A stretch of 64,000 bases of DNA. It comes from Luteolibacter sp. (lineage in GTDB: Bacteria > Verrucomicrobiota > Verrucomicrobiia > Verrucomicrobiales > Akkermansiaceae). Positions within the stretch are counted from its first letter, which is position 1. Each line of letters opens with the position of its first letter. Of this stretch, positions 1 through 8,757 are shown piece by piece. The DNA is taken from the NCBI GenBank assembly GCA_030696085.1, contig JAUYNL010000022.1:1-64000 (forward strand), in the 5' to 3' direction. The notes beneath the pieces are model-generated. The model made no database searches. It worked only from the letters and a program-made list of their open reading frames with translations, and was not told the origin of the DNA. The position numbers and the translations under genes are program-made.

Positions 1-952
1 GCTGGCCATCGTCGGAAAATGAGGTGATCTCCCGTAACAAGTGGGCGTTGCAGCGGGAGTGATCACATCGTTCGAGGGTATCGTATGAACCCCAGAAGTC
101 GGTGATGAGATTGCCGCGGTAGTTTGGCAGCACCCTGCCCGCCTCGAAGCCTTCGCGTCCGCGTTTGGGACTGTGGTTGTAAAGGGTGTGGGTCGCGGTG
201 GATGCCACATGGATCCATTCCGTATGTCCCGCGCGGCGCACGCCGGTCTCGTCGGCGTGGAGTTGTTTTGCCTCGCGCAATACTCCGGCGATGCGGTCAA
301 CCGCAGGGGCGATTTTCTCCGCACAACGCGCGACGGCACGCACGACGCTACCCGCACTGGGGCGATGGCCGAAAAGATCCTGGCAGACCTCTGCGGTGCG
401 TTCGCAGGGCAGAAGTTGTGCGATGTTGAGATAACTCATCACGCTTTGCATGCCGTGGCCGTATTGGACTGGGGCATTCACTTCGGCGGGAAACGGGGCG
501 GTGATCCATTTCGCGCAGGCGGGGCACCATTTGCATTCGGCCCGGTGTTCGCTCACTTCCATGGCGATGGGCGGAAGATCGAAAACCTGGCGCTTTTCCT
601 CACTGGCGACGGGTTCTTGGCGCAAGTCCGCGCCGCAGTCGGGGCACTGATCCAATGCGATGGAATGGGTGATGTCAGGAGCGGGGCTTTGCTGGAGGGT
701 CTGGCCGGTGTGGCCTGGTTGGCCGCCGGGTTTGCGTCCGGTGTTCTTGCGCCGCAGGGATTTGGTTTTGCGCTTCAGGCCGTCGCTGGAGGGCGGCTTG
801 CTGCTGTTGGAACTGTTCATGTTGAGGCGCTTTTCGAGTTCCGCAATGCGGGCTTCGAGGGGAGCGATGAGCGCGCAGACGGCATCAAGCCCGCCCGCAT
901 CGAAGGCGGCTTGGACGGCGGGACGCAGGGCTTTGGCTCGGTCGGTCAACAT
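1..952 (-). CDS. IS66-family transposase, N-terminal part (truncated by window edge)
   Basis: The ORF track lacks this frame because it runs off the left edge, but the minus strand is open from an ATG at 952 down to position 2, about 317 residues. Reading it gives an N-terminal coiled-coil-like stretch (APLEARIAELEKRLNMNSSNSSKPPSSD), a basic region (GRKPGGQPGHTG), a zinc-finger-like CPDCGADL, then the typical IS66 segments RQVFDLPPI, EVSEHRAE, VQYGHGMQS and LHADETGVR, where the D of ADET is the first acidic residue of the transposase domain. IS66 transposases are about 500 residues, so the C-terminal part is outside the window. No tnpA or tnpB gene lies upstream, which fits the single-gene ISBst12-like branch. 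The plus-strand ORFs at 124-985 are shadows. Terminal inverted repeats could not be identified. Confidence 0.88.
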   Translation of the reverse strand, partial: MLTDRAKALRPAVQAAFDAGGLDAVCALIAPLEARIAELEKRLNMNSSNSSKPPSSDGLKRKTKSLRRKNTGRKPGGQPGHTGQTLQQSPAPDITHSIALDQCPDCGADLRQEPVASEEKRQVFDLPPIAMEVSEHRAECKWCPACAKWITAPFPAEVNAPVQYGHGMQSVMSYLNIAQLLPCERTAEVCQDLFGHRPSAGSVVRAVARCAEKIAPAVDRIAGVLREAKQLHADETGVRRAGHTEWIHVASTATHTLYNHSPKRGREGFEAGRVLPNYRGNLITDFWGSYDTLERCDHSRCNAHLLREITSFSDDGQ

Positions 953-1013
953 TTGGTAGCGATGGATACGCTGGAAATTGCTTAAGCTATCTTAAAGACC
1001 TGAATAGTTACGT

Positions 1014-1349
1014 GTGTTTTTCATAACACCCTACCGAGTGGCAGGGATTTCAACTCAACACCAGCCCGCTTTTTCTTCCCTAGCTAAGCCGTCCTGTGGG
1101 ACGGCTGTGGACAGGATTCTTTCGAGGAAGCTAGCTCCCACTGGTGCCCCTCGGAGAACGATTCCGCCGCTGGATGATGGTGCCAAACCCCTTGATATCA
1201 CGAAGTCACGGATTCAATCATCGCATGAAACGAAGACCTTGCCTCTCACACCGGAACAGCCTTCCGTTTTGTGGGCGTGGGCGATTGGTTCTGGCCTGGT
1301 CGTTTTCATGGTGGGCGGTGCGTATTGGATGCTTATTCGCAGAAAGTGA
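1014..1349 (+). pseudogene. Possible remnant of a small membrane protein
   Basis: A 111-codon frame whose first two thirds look like random translation, crossing the hairpin at 1087-1106. The last 35 codons encode a plausible transmembrane helix followed by positive charges (VLWAWAIGSGLVVFMVGGAYWMLIRRK), a normal C-terminal anchor. No in-frame start with a good context sits directly before the helix. I read it as the surviving 3' end of a gene disrupted by or near the IS66 element. It could equally be chance hydrophobicity. The family is not recognised. Confidence 0.25.
1087..1106. repeat. Perfect 8-bp stem, 4-nt loop hairpin
   Basis: AGCCGTCC-TGTG-GGACGGCT is a perfect inverted repeat in the IS66 flank. 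Short TAGCT motifs lie on both sides (TAGCTAAG just before it, AAGCTAGCT about 30 bases after). It has no T-run, so it is a poor intrinsic terminator. It may be a dispersed palindromic repeat or part of the element end. Confidence 0.4.
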
Positions 1350-1467
1350 ATTTCCAAGCTGTCAGGGCAAGACCGATGGAAGCAGATTATGAGATTTTCG
1401 GCGTCACTTTTTGCACTGATGTAGCCGAAGCCTTGCGGTCGGCACGCTCGGCCATTACAAGAATCCC

Positions 1468-2361
1468 GTGGAACCGATCCGCTATTTCAACCGCCATACC
1501 CACGCGCTAGAGACCGAACAAGTCTATGGCGAGGGCTTTCTCCGCTGGACCTACGGCCACCCGCTGGGAGCCATTTCTCTGAATGCCTTCGTGAAACGCC
1601 CGTTCTTCTCGGCGTGGTATGGCAGGCGCATGAGCACGGAAAAATCCGCCGCACGGGTGGTTCCCTTCATCGAACACTATGGGCTGGATCCCGCTGAATT
1701 CGAGGATGCGCCGGAGTCGTTCCGCAGTTTCAACGAGTTTTTCTACCGCAAGCTCAAGCCCGCCGCGCGTCCGATCGATGCGGATGAAACGAGCGTGGTC
1801 TTCCCTGCGGACGGGCGGCACCTTGGATTTGATCGCGCCTCGGCCATCGAGGGGGTGTTTGTGAAGGGCCAGAAATTCGATCTGGCCGGCTTGCTGGGCG
1901 ATGCCGGACTCGCGGCGCGATATGCGGATGGCACACTGGTCCTCTCCCGGCTGTGTCCGGTGGATTACCATCGTTTTCATTTCCCGGCGGCGGGCACGCC
2001 GGGCGAGACGCGACTGATCGACGGACCCTTGTTCTCCGTCTCCCCGATCGCTCTGCGCAAGCGGCTTTCCTACTTGTGGACCAACAAGCGCACGATCACC
2101 CCGCTGCTAACCGGACGCTTCGGCACCGTCTTGTTGATGGAAATCGGCGCCACTTGCGTGGGCACCATCCGCCAGACCTTCACGCCAGGGACACCCGTGG
2201 AAAAAGGAGCTGGGAAAGGTTATTTCGCATTCGGCGGCTCCTCCACCATCACGCTTTTCGAACCCGGCGCAGTAACGCTGGAGCAGGATCTCGCCGCGCA
2301 TTCGACCCGGCAAACCGAGCTTTATGCCAAGGTGGGCACGCGGATGGCATGCTCCGCTTGA
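1468..2361 (+). CDS. psd: Phosphatidylserine decarboxylase
   Basis: Converts phosphatidylserine to phosphatidylethanolamine at the inner membrane, the last step of PE synthesis. The 297-residue protein shows the family's features: the N-terminal region YFNRHTHALETEQVYGEGFLRW typical of the longer PSD-II type, the Asp motif FPADGRHLG (about 114-122), the His motif VDYHRFHFPAAGT (about 169-181), and the self-cleavage site GGSST at about 256-260, where Ser258 should become the pyruvoyl group. The start is GTG at 1468; no better ATG precedes the conserved N-terminus. glnD begins 37 bases downstream and may share the transcript. No phosphatidylserine synthase gene is nearby. Length and motifs agree with a functional enzyme. 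Confidence 0.93.
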   Translation: MEPIRYFNRHTHALETEQVYGEGFLRWTYGHPLGAISLNAFVKRPFFSAWYGRRMSTEKSAARVVPFIEHYGLDPAEFEDAPESFRSFNEFFYRKLKPAARPIDADETSVVFPADGRHLGFDRASAIEGVFVKGQKFDLAGLLGDAGLAARYADGTLVLSRLCPVDYHRFHFPAAGTPGETRLIDGPLFSVSPIALRKRLSYLWTNKRTITPLLTGRFGTVLLMEIGATCVGTIRQTFTPGTPVEKGAGKGYFAFGGSSTITLFEPGAVTLEQDLAAHSTRQTELYAKVGTRMACSA

Positions 2362-2398
2362 CCTTCCCGGATCAGTCACCAAGCTGCACATATCACGC

Positions 2399-5158
2399 AT
2401 GCCCGCCTACCTCCAGACCCTCGAACAACACGCCCGGGAGACCCTCAAGTCCGCCACCGAGGGCCAGCTTTCTCCAGCCGAACGCATCGCGCTCTACAAG
2501 CGCTTCCTCAAGGTCGAGGAACAGCGCATCCTCACACGCCACCGCGCCGGGGCCGACGGTCTCGAAATCGCCCGCGACCGCGCGGCCCTCATCGACACCC
2601 TGCTCGCCTCGATCCTCCAGGCTTCGATCAACACGCGCGGCAAGGACGGCAGTTCCAGCCACATCGCGCTCGTCGCCACCGGCGGCTATGGTCGCGGCCT
2701 GCTCAATCCACGCTCGGACATCGATCTGCTCTTCCTTCTCCCACGGGCATCGACCAAACTTCCGAAATCCCTCCAGGATCTTGTCCAGGATGTACTTTAT
2801 CCGCTCTGGGATGTGGGATTCAAGGTGGGCCACGCCTGCCGTTCGATCACCGAGTGCATCCAGCAGGCGAAGATCGATCAGGAAAACAAGACCTCGCTGA
2901 TGGATGCGCGCCTGATCGCCGGAGACGCGGTGCTGTTCGCCAAGTTCGAGACCAGTTTCGCCAAGGAATGCATCAACAAGAACCAGGCCGCTTTTTTCGA
3001 ACTGCGCCGCCAGGACCTCCGCAGCCGCCATGAGAAATACTCCCGCACCGTTTTCCTACAGGAACCCAACGTCAAGGAAAGCTGCGGCGGTATGCGGGAC
3101 TATCACAGCGTGCAGTGGGTCGCCCGGGTCAAACGCGGCAGCGCCAGGCTGGAGAATCTGGTGGAAAGCAAACTGCTCACAGCCTCCGCGTGCCGCGAAA
3201 TGGAGGATGCCTACGACTTCCTCCATCGAGTCCGCAACGAACTCCACTACCACACCGGCAAGGGCACCGACCAGCTCACCCTCCAGCTCCAGGGCGTGGT
3301 GGCCACCGCCTTCAACTACCCGCAGCGCAACATCCTGCGCAGCACCGAGGCCTTCATGCGGGACTACTACCGCCACACCCGGCATCTCTATCAGCACACC
3401 ACCTCGCTGATGGAGGCCTTCGAGATCGAACGGGACTCGCGCGCCGATTCCGGCATCCGCTCCTTCCTCACCTTCCGGAAAAAGAGCCGCGAGGAATTCG
3501 ATGACTTCATCGCCAGGGACGGCCGCCTGTTTCCCGCAAACCAGGACATCTTCAAGGACGATCCCAGCCGCCTGATGCGGCTCTTCCAGCACTGCCAGCT
3601 GCGGAACCTCCAGCTCAGTCCGCAACTGCGCCGCCTCATCGCCCAGCACTGGGAGGATATCGACCGGCCCTTCCGCTACTCGAAAACCAACCGTCAGATC
3701 TTCCAGGCCATCCTCGAACGCAAGGGCGACGTCGCGCGCACGCTGCGCCTCATGCACCGCATCGGCTTCCTCGGCCGCTACCTGCCCGAGTTCGGCGCGC
3801 TCGACTGCCTCGTCCAACACGAGTTCTTTCACCGCTACACCGCGGACGAACACACGCTGCGCTGCGTCGAGGAGCTCGACAAACTCACCGCGGAAAACAA
3901 TCCGCGACGCGAAATCTATCGGCGTCTTTTCCATGAGATCGCCGATCCCTACGCGCTCTACCTCGCCGTGATCCTGCATGATACCGGACGAGCCGAAAAC
4001 GTCCGCGAACACATCGACGGCTCCGCCATTCTCGCCGCCAAGCTCTGCAACCGCCTCCAGATCCATGGCGCGCGGCGCAGCCTCATCATGTTCCTGGTGG
4101 ACAACCACCTCACCTTCTGGCGCACCGCCACCACCCGCAATCTCGACGATCCGGAGGTGATCGCCGAGTTCGCGGCCATCGTCAAAAACCGCTCCAATCT
4201 CGATGCCCTGCTGCTCTTCACCTTCATCGACTCCAGCGCCACCGCTCCGGACGCATGGAACGGCTGGAAGGAAAGCCTGATGCTCCAACTTCACACCGCC
4301 ACCCGGAATTTCCTGGAGGACGGCCGTGAGAAGTATTCCAGGAAACTCGATGCCGACCGCCTCGCCCTGCGCGACGCCGTGATCGGCCAGATGCGCGAGG
4401 ACTATCATCCGGACATCAAGCGCCACTTCGAGCGCATGCCCGCCGCCGCCTTCCACTTCCGCCAGCCCGGTCCCATCGTCACCCAGGTGCGCACCGTCCG
4501 CCATTTCCTCCAGCGCGAGGCGGACACCAAGGCCCCCTTCGCCTCCTGCATCAAATGGATCGACCACACCGAACAAGGCTACTCCGAAGTCGTGCTCGCC
4601 ACCCGCGACAAGCCGTTGTTGCTGGAAAAAATCTGCTGCGCCTTCGCCTCCGAGCAGGTCAACATTCTATCAGCCGACTTGTTCACCCGCGCCGATGGCA
4701 TCGTGGTGAACATCTTCCGCGTCTGCACCACCAACTTCGAGGCCGTCTCCTCCGCCGCCACGCGCAAGCGTTTCCACACAACCTTCGAGACCATCCTCTC
4801 CGCCGAAGTCTATGAACCGGAGCGCTACCTGAAACGCCGCGTCAATTTCCTCAGGCCGCGCACCGACCAGGGCATCCCGGTGCCGGTGCGCGCCTACGTG
4901 ACCAACGAACTCCACCCGAACTGCACCACCGTGGAGCTCCAGGCGCTCGACCGCATCGGCCTGCTGCACGATCTTTTCCATACCATCAACGAGCACGGTC
5001 TCAACACCGCCCACGCCCGGATCTGCACCGAAAAAGGCGTGGCCATGGACACCCTCTACATCACCACTGCGGAGGGCGGAAAGATCGAGGAGGCGGCGAT
5101 CATCAGGCAGCTCGAAGAACGCTTCTCCACCCTCATCGCCCGCCCGGAGGCGGAGTGA
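2399..5158 (+). CDS. glnD: GlnD-type protein-PII uridylyltransferase/uridylyl-removing enzyme
   Basis: Bifunctional nitrogen sensor that in known systems uridylylates and deuridylylates PII according to glutamine level. The ORF track starts at 2324, inside psd; the ATG at 2399 (MPAYLQTLEQH) is preferred and gives 919 residues. Seen domains: nucleotidyltransferase motif GGYGRGLLNPRSDIDLLFL at 95-113 with the Asp pair D107/D109; a helical linker; an HD hydrolase domain with HD at 527-528 (VILHDTGRAENVREHIDGS); and two C-terminal ACT domains, near 720-775 (EVVLATRDKPLLLEKICCAF) and 840-900 (VELQALDRIGLLHDLFHTI). All catalytic signatures look intact. No glnB, glnK or amtB lies in the window, so its PII partner must be encoded elsewhere. 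Confidence 0.92.
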   Translation: MPAYLQTLEQHARETLKSATEGQLSPAERIALYKRFLKVEEQRILTRHRAGADGLEIARDRAALIDTLLASILQASINTRGKDGSSSHIALVATGGYGRGLLNPRSDIDLLFLLPRASTKLPKSLQDLVQDVLYPLWDVGFKVGHACRSITECIQQAKIDQENKTSLMDARLIAGDAVLFAKFETSFAKECINKNQAAFFELRRQDLRSRHEKYSRTVFLQEPNVKESCGGMRDYHSVQWVARVKRGSARLENLVESKLLTASACREMEDAYDFLHRVRNELHYHTGKGTDQLTLQLQGVVATAFNYPQRNILRSTEAFMRDYYRHTRHLYQHTTSLMEAFEIERDSRADSGIRSFLTFRKKSREEFDDFIARDGRLFPANQDIFKDDPSRLMRLFQHCQLRNLQLSPQLRRLIAQHWEDIDRPFRYSKTNRQIFQAILERKGDVARTLRLMHRIGFLGRYLPEFGALDCLVQHEFFHRYTADEHTLRCVEELDKLTAENNPRREIYRRLFHEIADPYALYLAVILHDTGRAENVREHIDGSAILAAKLCNRLQIHGARRSLIMFLVDNHLTFWRTATTRNLDDPEVIAEFAAIVKNRSNLDALLLFTFIDSSATAPDAWNGWKESLMLQLHTATRNFLEDGREKYSRKLDADRLALRDAVIGQMREDYHPDIKRHFERMPAAAFHFRQPGPIVTQVRTVRHFLQREADTKAPFASCIKWIDHTEQGYSEVVLATRDKPLLLEKICCAFASEQVNILSADLFTRADGIVVNIFRVCTTNFEAVSSAATRKRFHTTFETILSAEVYEPERYLKRRVNFLRPRTDQGIPVPVRAYVTNELHPNCTTVELQALDRIGLLHDLFHTINEHGLNTAHARICTEKGVAMDTLYITTAEGGKIEEAAIIRQLEERFSTLIARPEAE

Positions 5159-5241
5159 GGAAACCGGCATTCCCGCCAAAGAGGGGCATTTGCCCGGAAA
5201 GCGGTTGCAGGTTGTGATGGCACTGTCTTTAATCCTCCGCC

Positions 5242-6297
5242 GTGCCCCCATTGGATCTGCAAACAGCCCCGGGTGACCTGGCAAACAACCGCGACTTCCT
5301 GCGTTCGGTTTTTCAATCGATGCTTCGCGCCAGGATTCTGGAAAACAAGCTCTCCAGCCTTTATAAAGCGGGAAAAATAGTCGGCGGCGTCTATCTCGGG
5401 CGCGGTCAGGAAGCGGTCAGCGCCGCCCTCGGCTCCGCTCTCATCCCAGGCACGGACTTTTTCGCCCCGCTCATCCGCGACCAGGCCGGACGCACGGCTT
5501 TTGGAGAACCGATGCTCGACTGCACCCGCACCTACCTTGGCTCCGTGCAGGGGCCGATGCGCGGCAGGGACGGCAATATCCACCGCGGACGACCGAAATC
5601 CGGCATGCCGGTGATGATTTCCCATCTGGGTTCCCAGGTTTCCGTGGTGGCGGGCATGCTGTTTGCAAAGCGCCTGCAAGGCACGCTGGATGGCCGCGTG
5701 GGAGCCACCTGCATCGGTGACGGTGCCTCCTCCACCGGGGCCTTTCATGAAGGGCTCAACATTGCCGCCGTCGAAAAACTGCCGCTGGTGGTGATCATCG
5801 CCAACAACCAGTTTGCCTACTCCACGCCCAATCACCGGCAGTTCGCCTGCGCCGATCTGGTGGAAAAAGCCCGTGGATATGGCATCGGCGGCATGACCGT
5901 GGATGGTACGGACCTGCTGGCCTGTGCCTCGGTGATCACCGAGGCCATCCACCGCGCCCGCGCCGGACAGGGACCACAGATGGTTGTGGCGCGGCTGCTG
6001 CGCCTTTCCGGCCACGGCGAACATGACGATGGCTTCTACGTCCCCGGTGACTTGCGCCAGGGCCATTACGGGCGCGATTGTGTCGAGGTGGCCATGCTCC
6101 AACTCGTGGAAAACGGCATCGCCACCGTGGATGAGATTTTTGAATGGCAGGAACAATTCGCCGAGGAGGTGCAGCGGGCCGTGGCCCAGGCCCAACAGGA
6201 AGAGCCTCCCGATCCATACCATGAGGACTGGACGGCGCTTTCCACCCGCTTTCCCCTGCCCCATCACCCACCCGCAACCCAATCCTTTTTCCCGTGA
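5242..6297 (+). CDS. 2-oxoacid dehydrogenase complex E1 component, alpha subunit
   Basis: Thiamine-diphosphate-dependent decarboxylating subunit of a pyruvate, acetoin or branched-chain 2-oxoacid dehydrogenase. The 351-residue chain shows the phosphorylation-loop-like region HRGRPKSGMPV, LGSQVSVVAG, and the ThDP/Mg motif starting GDG at 159-161 (GDGASSTGAFHEGLNIAAV) and closing with IIANNQ. The start is GTG at 5242, giving MPPLDLQTAPG; the next conserved block (RSVFQSMLRARILENKLSSLY) begins about residue 20. The stop overlaps the E1beta start (GTGA), pointing to translational coupling. Which 2-oxoacid is used cannot be decided from the sequence alone; separate alpha and beta chains fit the heterotetrameric class. 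Confidence 0.88.
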   Translation: MPPLDLQTAPGDLANNRDFLRSVFQSMLRARILENKLSSLYKAGKIVGGVYLGRGQEAVSAALGSALIPGTDFFAPLIRDQAGRTAFGEPMLDCTRTYLGSVQGPMRGRDGNIHRGRPKSGMPVMISHLGSQVSVVAGMLFAKRLQGTLDGRVGATCIGDGASSTGAFHEGLNIAAVEKLPLVVIIANNQFAYSTPNHRQFACADLVEKARGYGIGGMTVDGTDLLACASVITEAIHRARAGQGPQMVVARLLRLSGHGEHDDGFYVPGDLRQGHYGRDCVEVAMLQLVENGIATVDEIFEWQEQFAEEVQRAVAQAQQEEPPDPYHEDWTALSTRFPLPHHPPATQSFFP

Positions 6298-7259
6298 GCG
6301 TCACCTACATCGATGCCATCCGCGCAGCGCAGGAAACCCTGCTGCGGGAGGATTCGCGCGTGTTTCTCTACGGCCAGGACATCGCCACCTTCGGCGGTGC
6401 CTTCAAGGCCACCAAGGGCCTCGCCGAAATGTTTCCCAACCGGGTCTTCGACAGCCCGATCTCCGAGGACGCCATGATCGGCCTGGCCGTCGGCGCAGCC
6501 ATCGAGGGGATGCGCCCGATCATTGAAATGCAATTCGCGGATTTCTCGTCGGTGGCCTTCAACCAGATCGTCAACCAGGCGGCCACCCATTTCTATCGGA
6601 CAGGCATGCCCATCCCCATCACGGTGCGGCTTCCCTCCGGAGGCACACCCGGCTCCGGCCCCTTCCACAGCCAGAGCATGGAGGGCATCTACGCCCAATA
6701 TCCGGGACTGGTCGTTCTAACACCCGCTTCCGTTTCGGACGCCTACCACATGCTCATCGACGCCGTCGCCCTCGATGATCCTGTTATTTTCTGCGAGCAC
6801 AAGTTCCTCTATCGCTGGCTCAAGGCGAAGTCCATCAACGGCGACCACCTGCCCATCGGCCAGGCCCGCATCATCCGGCCGGGCAAGCACGCCACGGTCG
6901 TCGCCTACTCCGCCATGGTTCACGAGGCCGTGCGCGCCGCCGACCGCCTCCAACAGGACGGCTGGGAGATCGAAGTGGTGGATCTGCGCTCGGTGAAACC
7001 GCTGGATATCGATACGGTGCTCGCCTCCGTCGCGCGGACCGGGCGGCTGCTCGCCGTCGGCGAGGCCTTTCCCTGGGGTGGCGTGACGGCGGAAGTCGTC
7101 TCGCGCGTCACCGAGGAGGGATTTCATTTGTTGGACGCGCCGCCGCAGCGGCTCAACGCCCGCGACACGCCCGTCCCCTATCATCCGAAACTCTGGGCCG
7201 CCCACCGCCCGACGCCCGAATCCATCTGCCAGGCCCTCCGCAAACTGCTAGCCTTCTAG
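6294..7259 (+). CDS. 2-oxoacid dehydrogenase complex E1 component, beta subunit
   Basis: Partner of the preceding E1alpha chain; together they form the alpha2beta2 E1 enzyme that transfers an acyl group to lipoyl-E2. The 321-residue protein carries the transketolase-type pyrimidine-binding domain (GQDIATFGGAFKATKGL, SPISEDAMIGLAVGAAIEGMRPI with the conserved Glu, PITVRLPSGG, GPFHSQSMEG) and a C-terminal transketolase domain (HATVVAYSAMVHEAV, DLRSVKPLD). The start is GTG overlapping the E1alpha stop by four bases. Length is normal for the family (about 325). Confidence 0.9.
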   Translation: MSVTYIDAIRAAQETLLREDSRVFLYGQDIATFGGAFKATKGLAEMFPNRVFDSPISEDAMIGLAVGAAIEGMRPIIEMQFADFSSVAFNQIVNQAATHFYRTGMPIPITVRLPSGGTPGSGPFHSQSMEGIYAQYPGLVVLTPASVSDAYHMLIDAVALDDPVIFCEHKFLYRWLKAKSINGDHLPIGQARIIRPGKHATVVAYSAMVHEAVRAADRLQQDGWEIEVVDLRSVKPLDIDTVLASVARTGRLLAVGEAFPWGGVTAEVVSRVTEEGFHLLDAPPQRLNARDTPVPYHPKLWAAHRPTPESICQALRKLLAF

Positions 7260-7302
7260 CCCTACCAGCATTTCTGTTTACCGCATCCCAGCTTTTACCC
7301 AA

Positions 7303-8544
7303 ATGCCCACCGTCCCCATCTTCATGCCCCAGCTCGGCGAATCCATCGCCGAGGCCACCGTCATCCGCCTCGGCATCGCGGTAGGAGACGCGGTGCGCAC
7401 CGACCAGGAAATCATCGAGGTGGAAACCAACAAGGCCGTGATGGGCGTGACCACCCTTTGCAACGGGATCGTTGCCGAAATCAAGGCCCAGGAAGGAGTT
7501 TCCTACTCGGTCGGATCTCTGTTAGGCCTGCTGGACGTCACCGAGGAGGAAGTCGCCCGCACCGGCGTGGACACCTTGGAATCACTCGAAGCGAAACGCA
7601 CCGATGCCGATCAATCCGCCAGTCCGGCCCGCGCCGAGGCCAACCTGCATTTCGCCCTTGATGATGGCGACGCCTACGAGGAAGCCCCGGCCGTGGTGCC
7701 CAGCGTGAAAGGCCTGCCGGTCCCCGCCGGCACCATGGGAGCCCACTACATTTCACCCCGCATGCGCGCCCGCATGAACGATCTCGGCCTGCGCGAGGCC
7801 GATATTTCCGCCGTCGCGGGAACTGGCGCCGGCGGCCGCGTCACCGTGGAGGACCTCGAACGATTCCTCGACTACCTCGAAGCATGGCCAAGCACCCAGG
7901 CCTCTCCGATGCGCCTCGCCGTGGCCGACGCCATGCGCCGGAGCTGGACCCGCCCGCTCGCCACCGTGGGCCTGCCCGTTCTTCTCGACCGCGTGCTCGA
8001 CCACCGGCGCAACCACACGCCGAAACCCGGCCTCACCCTTTACGTGCTCCGGGCATTCGCCATCGCGGTGGGGGAAAAACCCTCCGCCGCCGGTTACCTC
8101 ATCGGCGACAAAATCGTCCACCCGCGCTCACTGGACATCGGCGTGGCCGTGCAGGTGGAGGACGGCGTGCTGGTACCCGTCGTGCGCAAGGTGGATCAAA
8201 AAACCCTGCGCGACCTCATCGGAGAATACGACGATCTCATCGAGCGCGGCCGCCGCCGCCGCCTCAGCGAAGCGGATTGCAGCGGCGGCATCGCCACCGT
8301 GACCAACTTCGGCACCTTCGGCCTGACTCTCGGCACTCCGATCCCGCTGCCAAATGAAACCCTCATCCTGGGAATCGGGGCCGGTGTGAAAAAACCGGTT
8401 TGGAGCCAGGAAGTGGAAGCATTTCTTCCCGCCACCGTCGCGGAGATCTTCATCACATTCGACCACCGGGTGGTCGATGGCGGAGATGTCGGACTCCTGC
8501 TCAACCGGGTATCCGAGCTCCTCCAACAGCCCGAGGCCCTCTGA
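7303..8544 (+). CDS. Dihydrolipoamide acyltransferase (E2) of the 2-oxoacid dehydrogenase complex
   Basis: Core subunit that takes the acyl group from E1 onto lipoyl-lysine and passes it to CoA. Seen in 413 residues: one lipoyl domain (1-80) with the target Lys44 in EVETNKAVM; an acidic linker (about 95-140); the E3-binding domain near 150-188 (YISPRMRARMNDLG, GTGAGGRVTVEDL); and a catalytic domain ending in DHRVVDGGDVGLLL with the His and Asp of the active site. A normal catalytic core is about 230 residues and the one here is about the same. It follows E1beta by 43 bases. No E3 (lipoamide dehydrogenase) gene follows, so E3 must come from another locus. Confidence 0.9.
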   Translation: MPTVPIFMPQLGESIAEATVIRLGIAVGDAVRTDQEIIEVETNKAVMGVTTLCNGIVAEIKAQEGVSYSVGSLLGLLDVTEEEVARTGVDTLESLEAKRTDADQSASPARAEANLHFALDDGDAYEEAPAVVPSVKGLPVPAGTMGAHYISPRMRARMNDLGLREADISAVAGTGAGGRVTVEDLERFLDYLEAWPSTQASPMRLAVADAMRRSWTRPLATVGLPVLLDRVLDHRRNHTPKPGLTLYVLRAFAIAVGEKPSAAGYLIGDKIVHPRSLDIGVAVQVEDGVLVPVVRKVDQKTLRDLIGEYDDLIERGRRRRLSEADCSGGIATVTNFGTFGLTLGTPIPLPNETLILGIGAGVKKPVWSQEVEAFLPATVAEIFITFDHRVVDGGDVGLLLNRVSELLQQPEAL

Positions 8545-8574
8545 GACCTTGCTGAAAAGCGCGATTTCCAATGA

Positions 8575-8627
8575 GGAAGACAGGAAAGCAGGAATAGAAT
8601 TTGCTACCGATATTCCTCCTGTCTTCC
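8575..8627. terminator. Long inverted repeat downstream of E2
   Basis: GGAAGACAGGA (8575-8585) pairs with TCCTGTCTTCC (8617-8627), and inside it AGGAAT pairs with ATTCCT, forming a long interrupted stem just after the E2 stop. There is no clear T-run, so it is either a weak terminator or an RNA-stabilising structure at the 3' end of the E1-E2 transcript. Confidence 0.45.
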
Positions 8628-8757
8628 CGCTTTCCAAAATCAACCCATCCAAATCCTGCCGCGGAGCCTGCTCGTTTGCCGGCATCTGCTGTTGATGTGC
8701 CGGCCCCGGCGTTTGGGTTTGCTTCGCGGGTCCATCCTGATTCAGAGTGCCGCTGCG

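Larger units (their letters stand above)
953..1467. other. IS flank and intergenic stretch before psd
   Basis: About 515 bases with no complete gene that I trust. It should contain the upstream end of the IS66 element; the segment CTGAATAGTTAC near 1000 is a possible part of that end, but no matching second copy is in the window. It also holds a perfect hairpin (1087-1106) and a membrane-segment ORF remnant ending at 1349. The last 120 bases before psd show no clear promoter. Confidence 0.45.

Noticed and set aside
3056-4576. 506-codon minus-strand ORF inside glnD
   Set aside because: Antisense shadow of a clearly coding glnD; composition typical of GC-rich reverse frames, no motif.
5056-6282. 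408-codon minus-strand ORF over E1alpha
   Set aside because: Antisense shadow; low-complexity His/Gly-rich translation, no domain.
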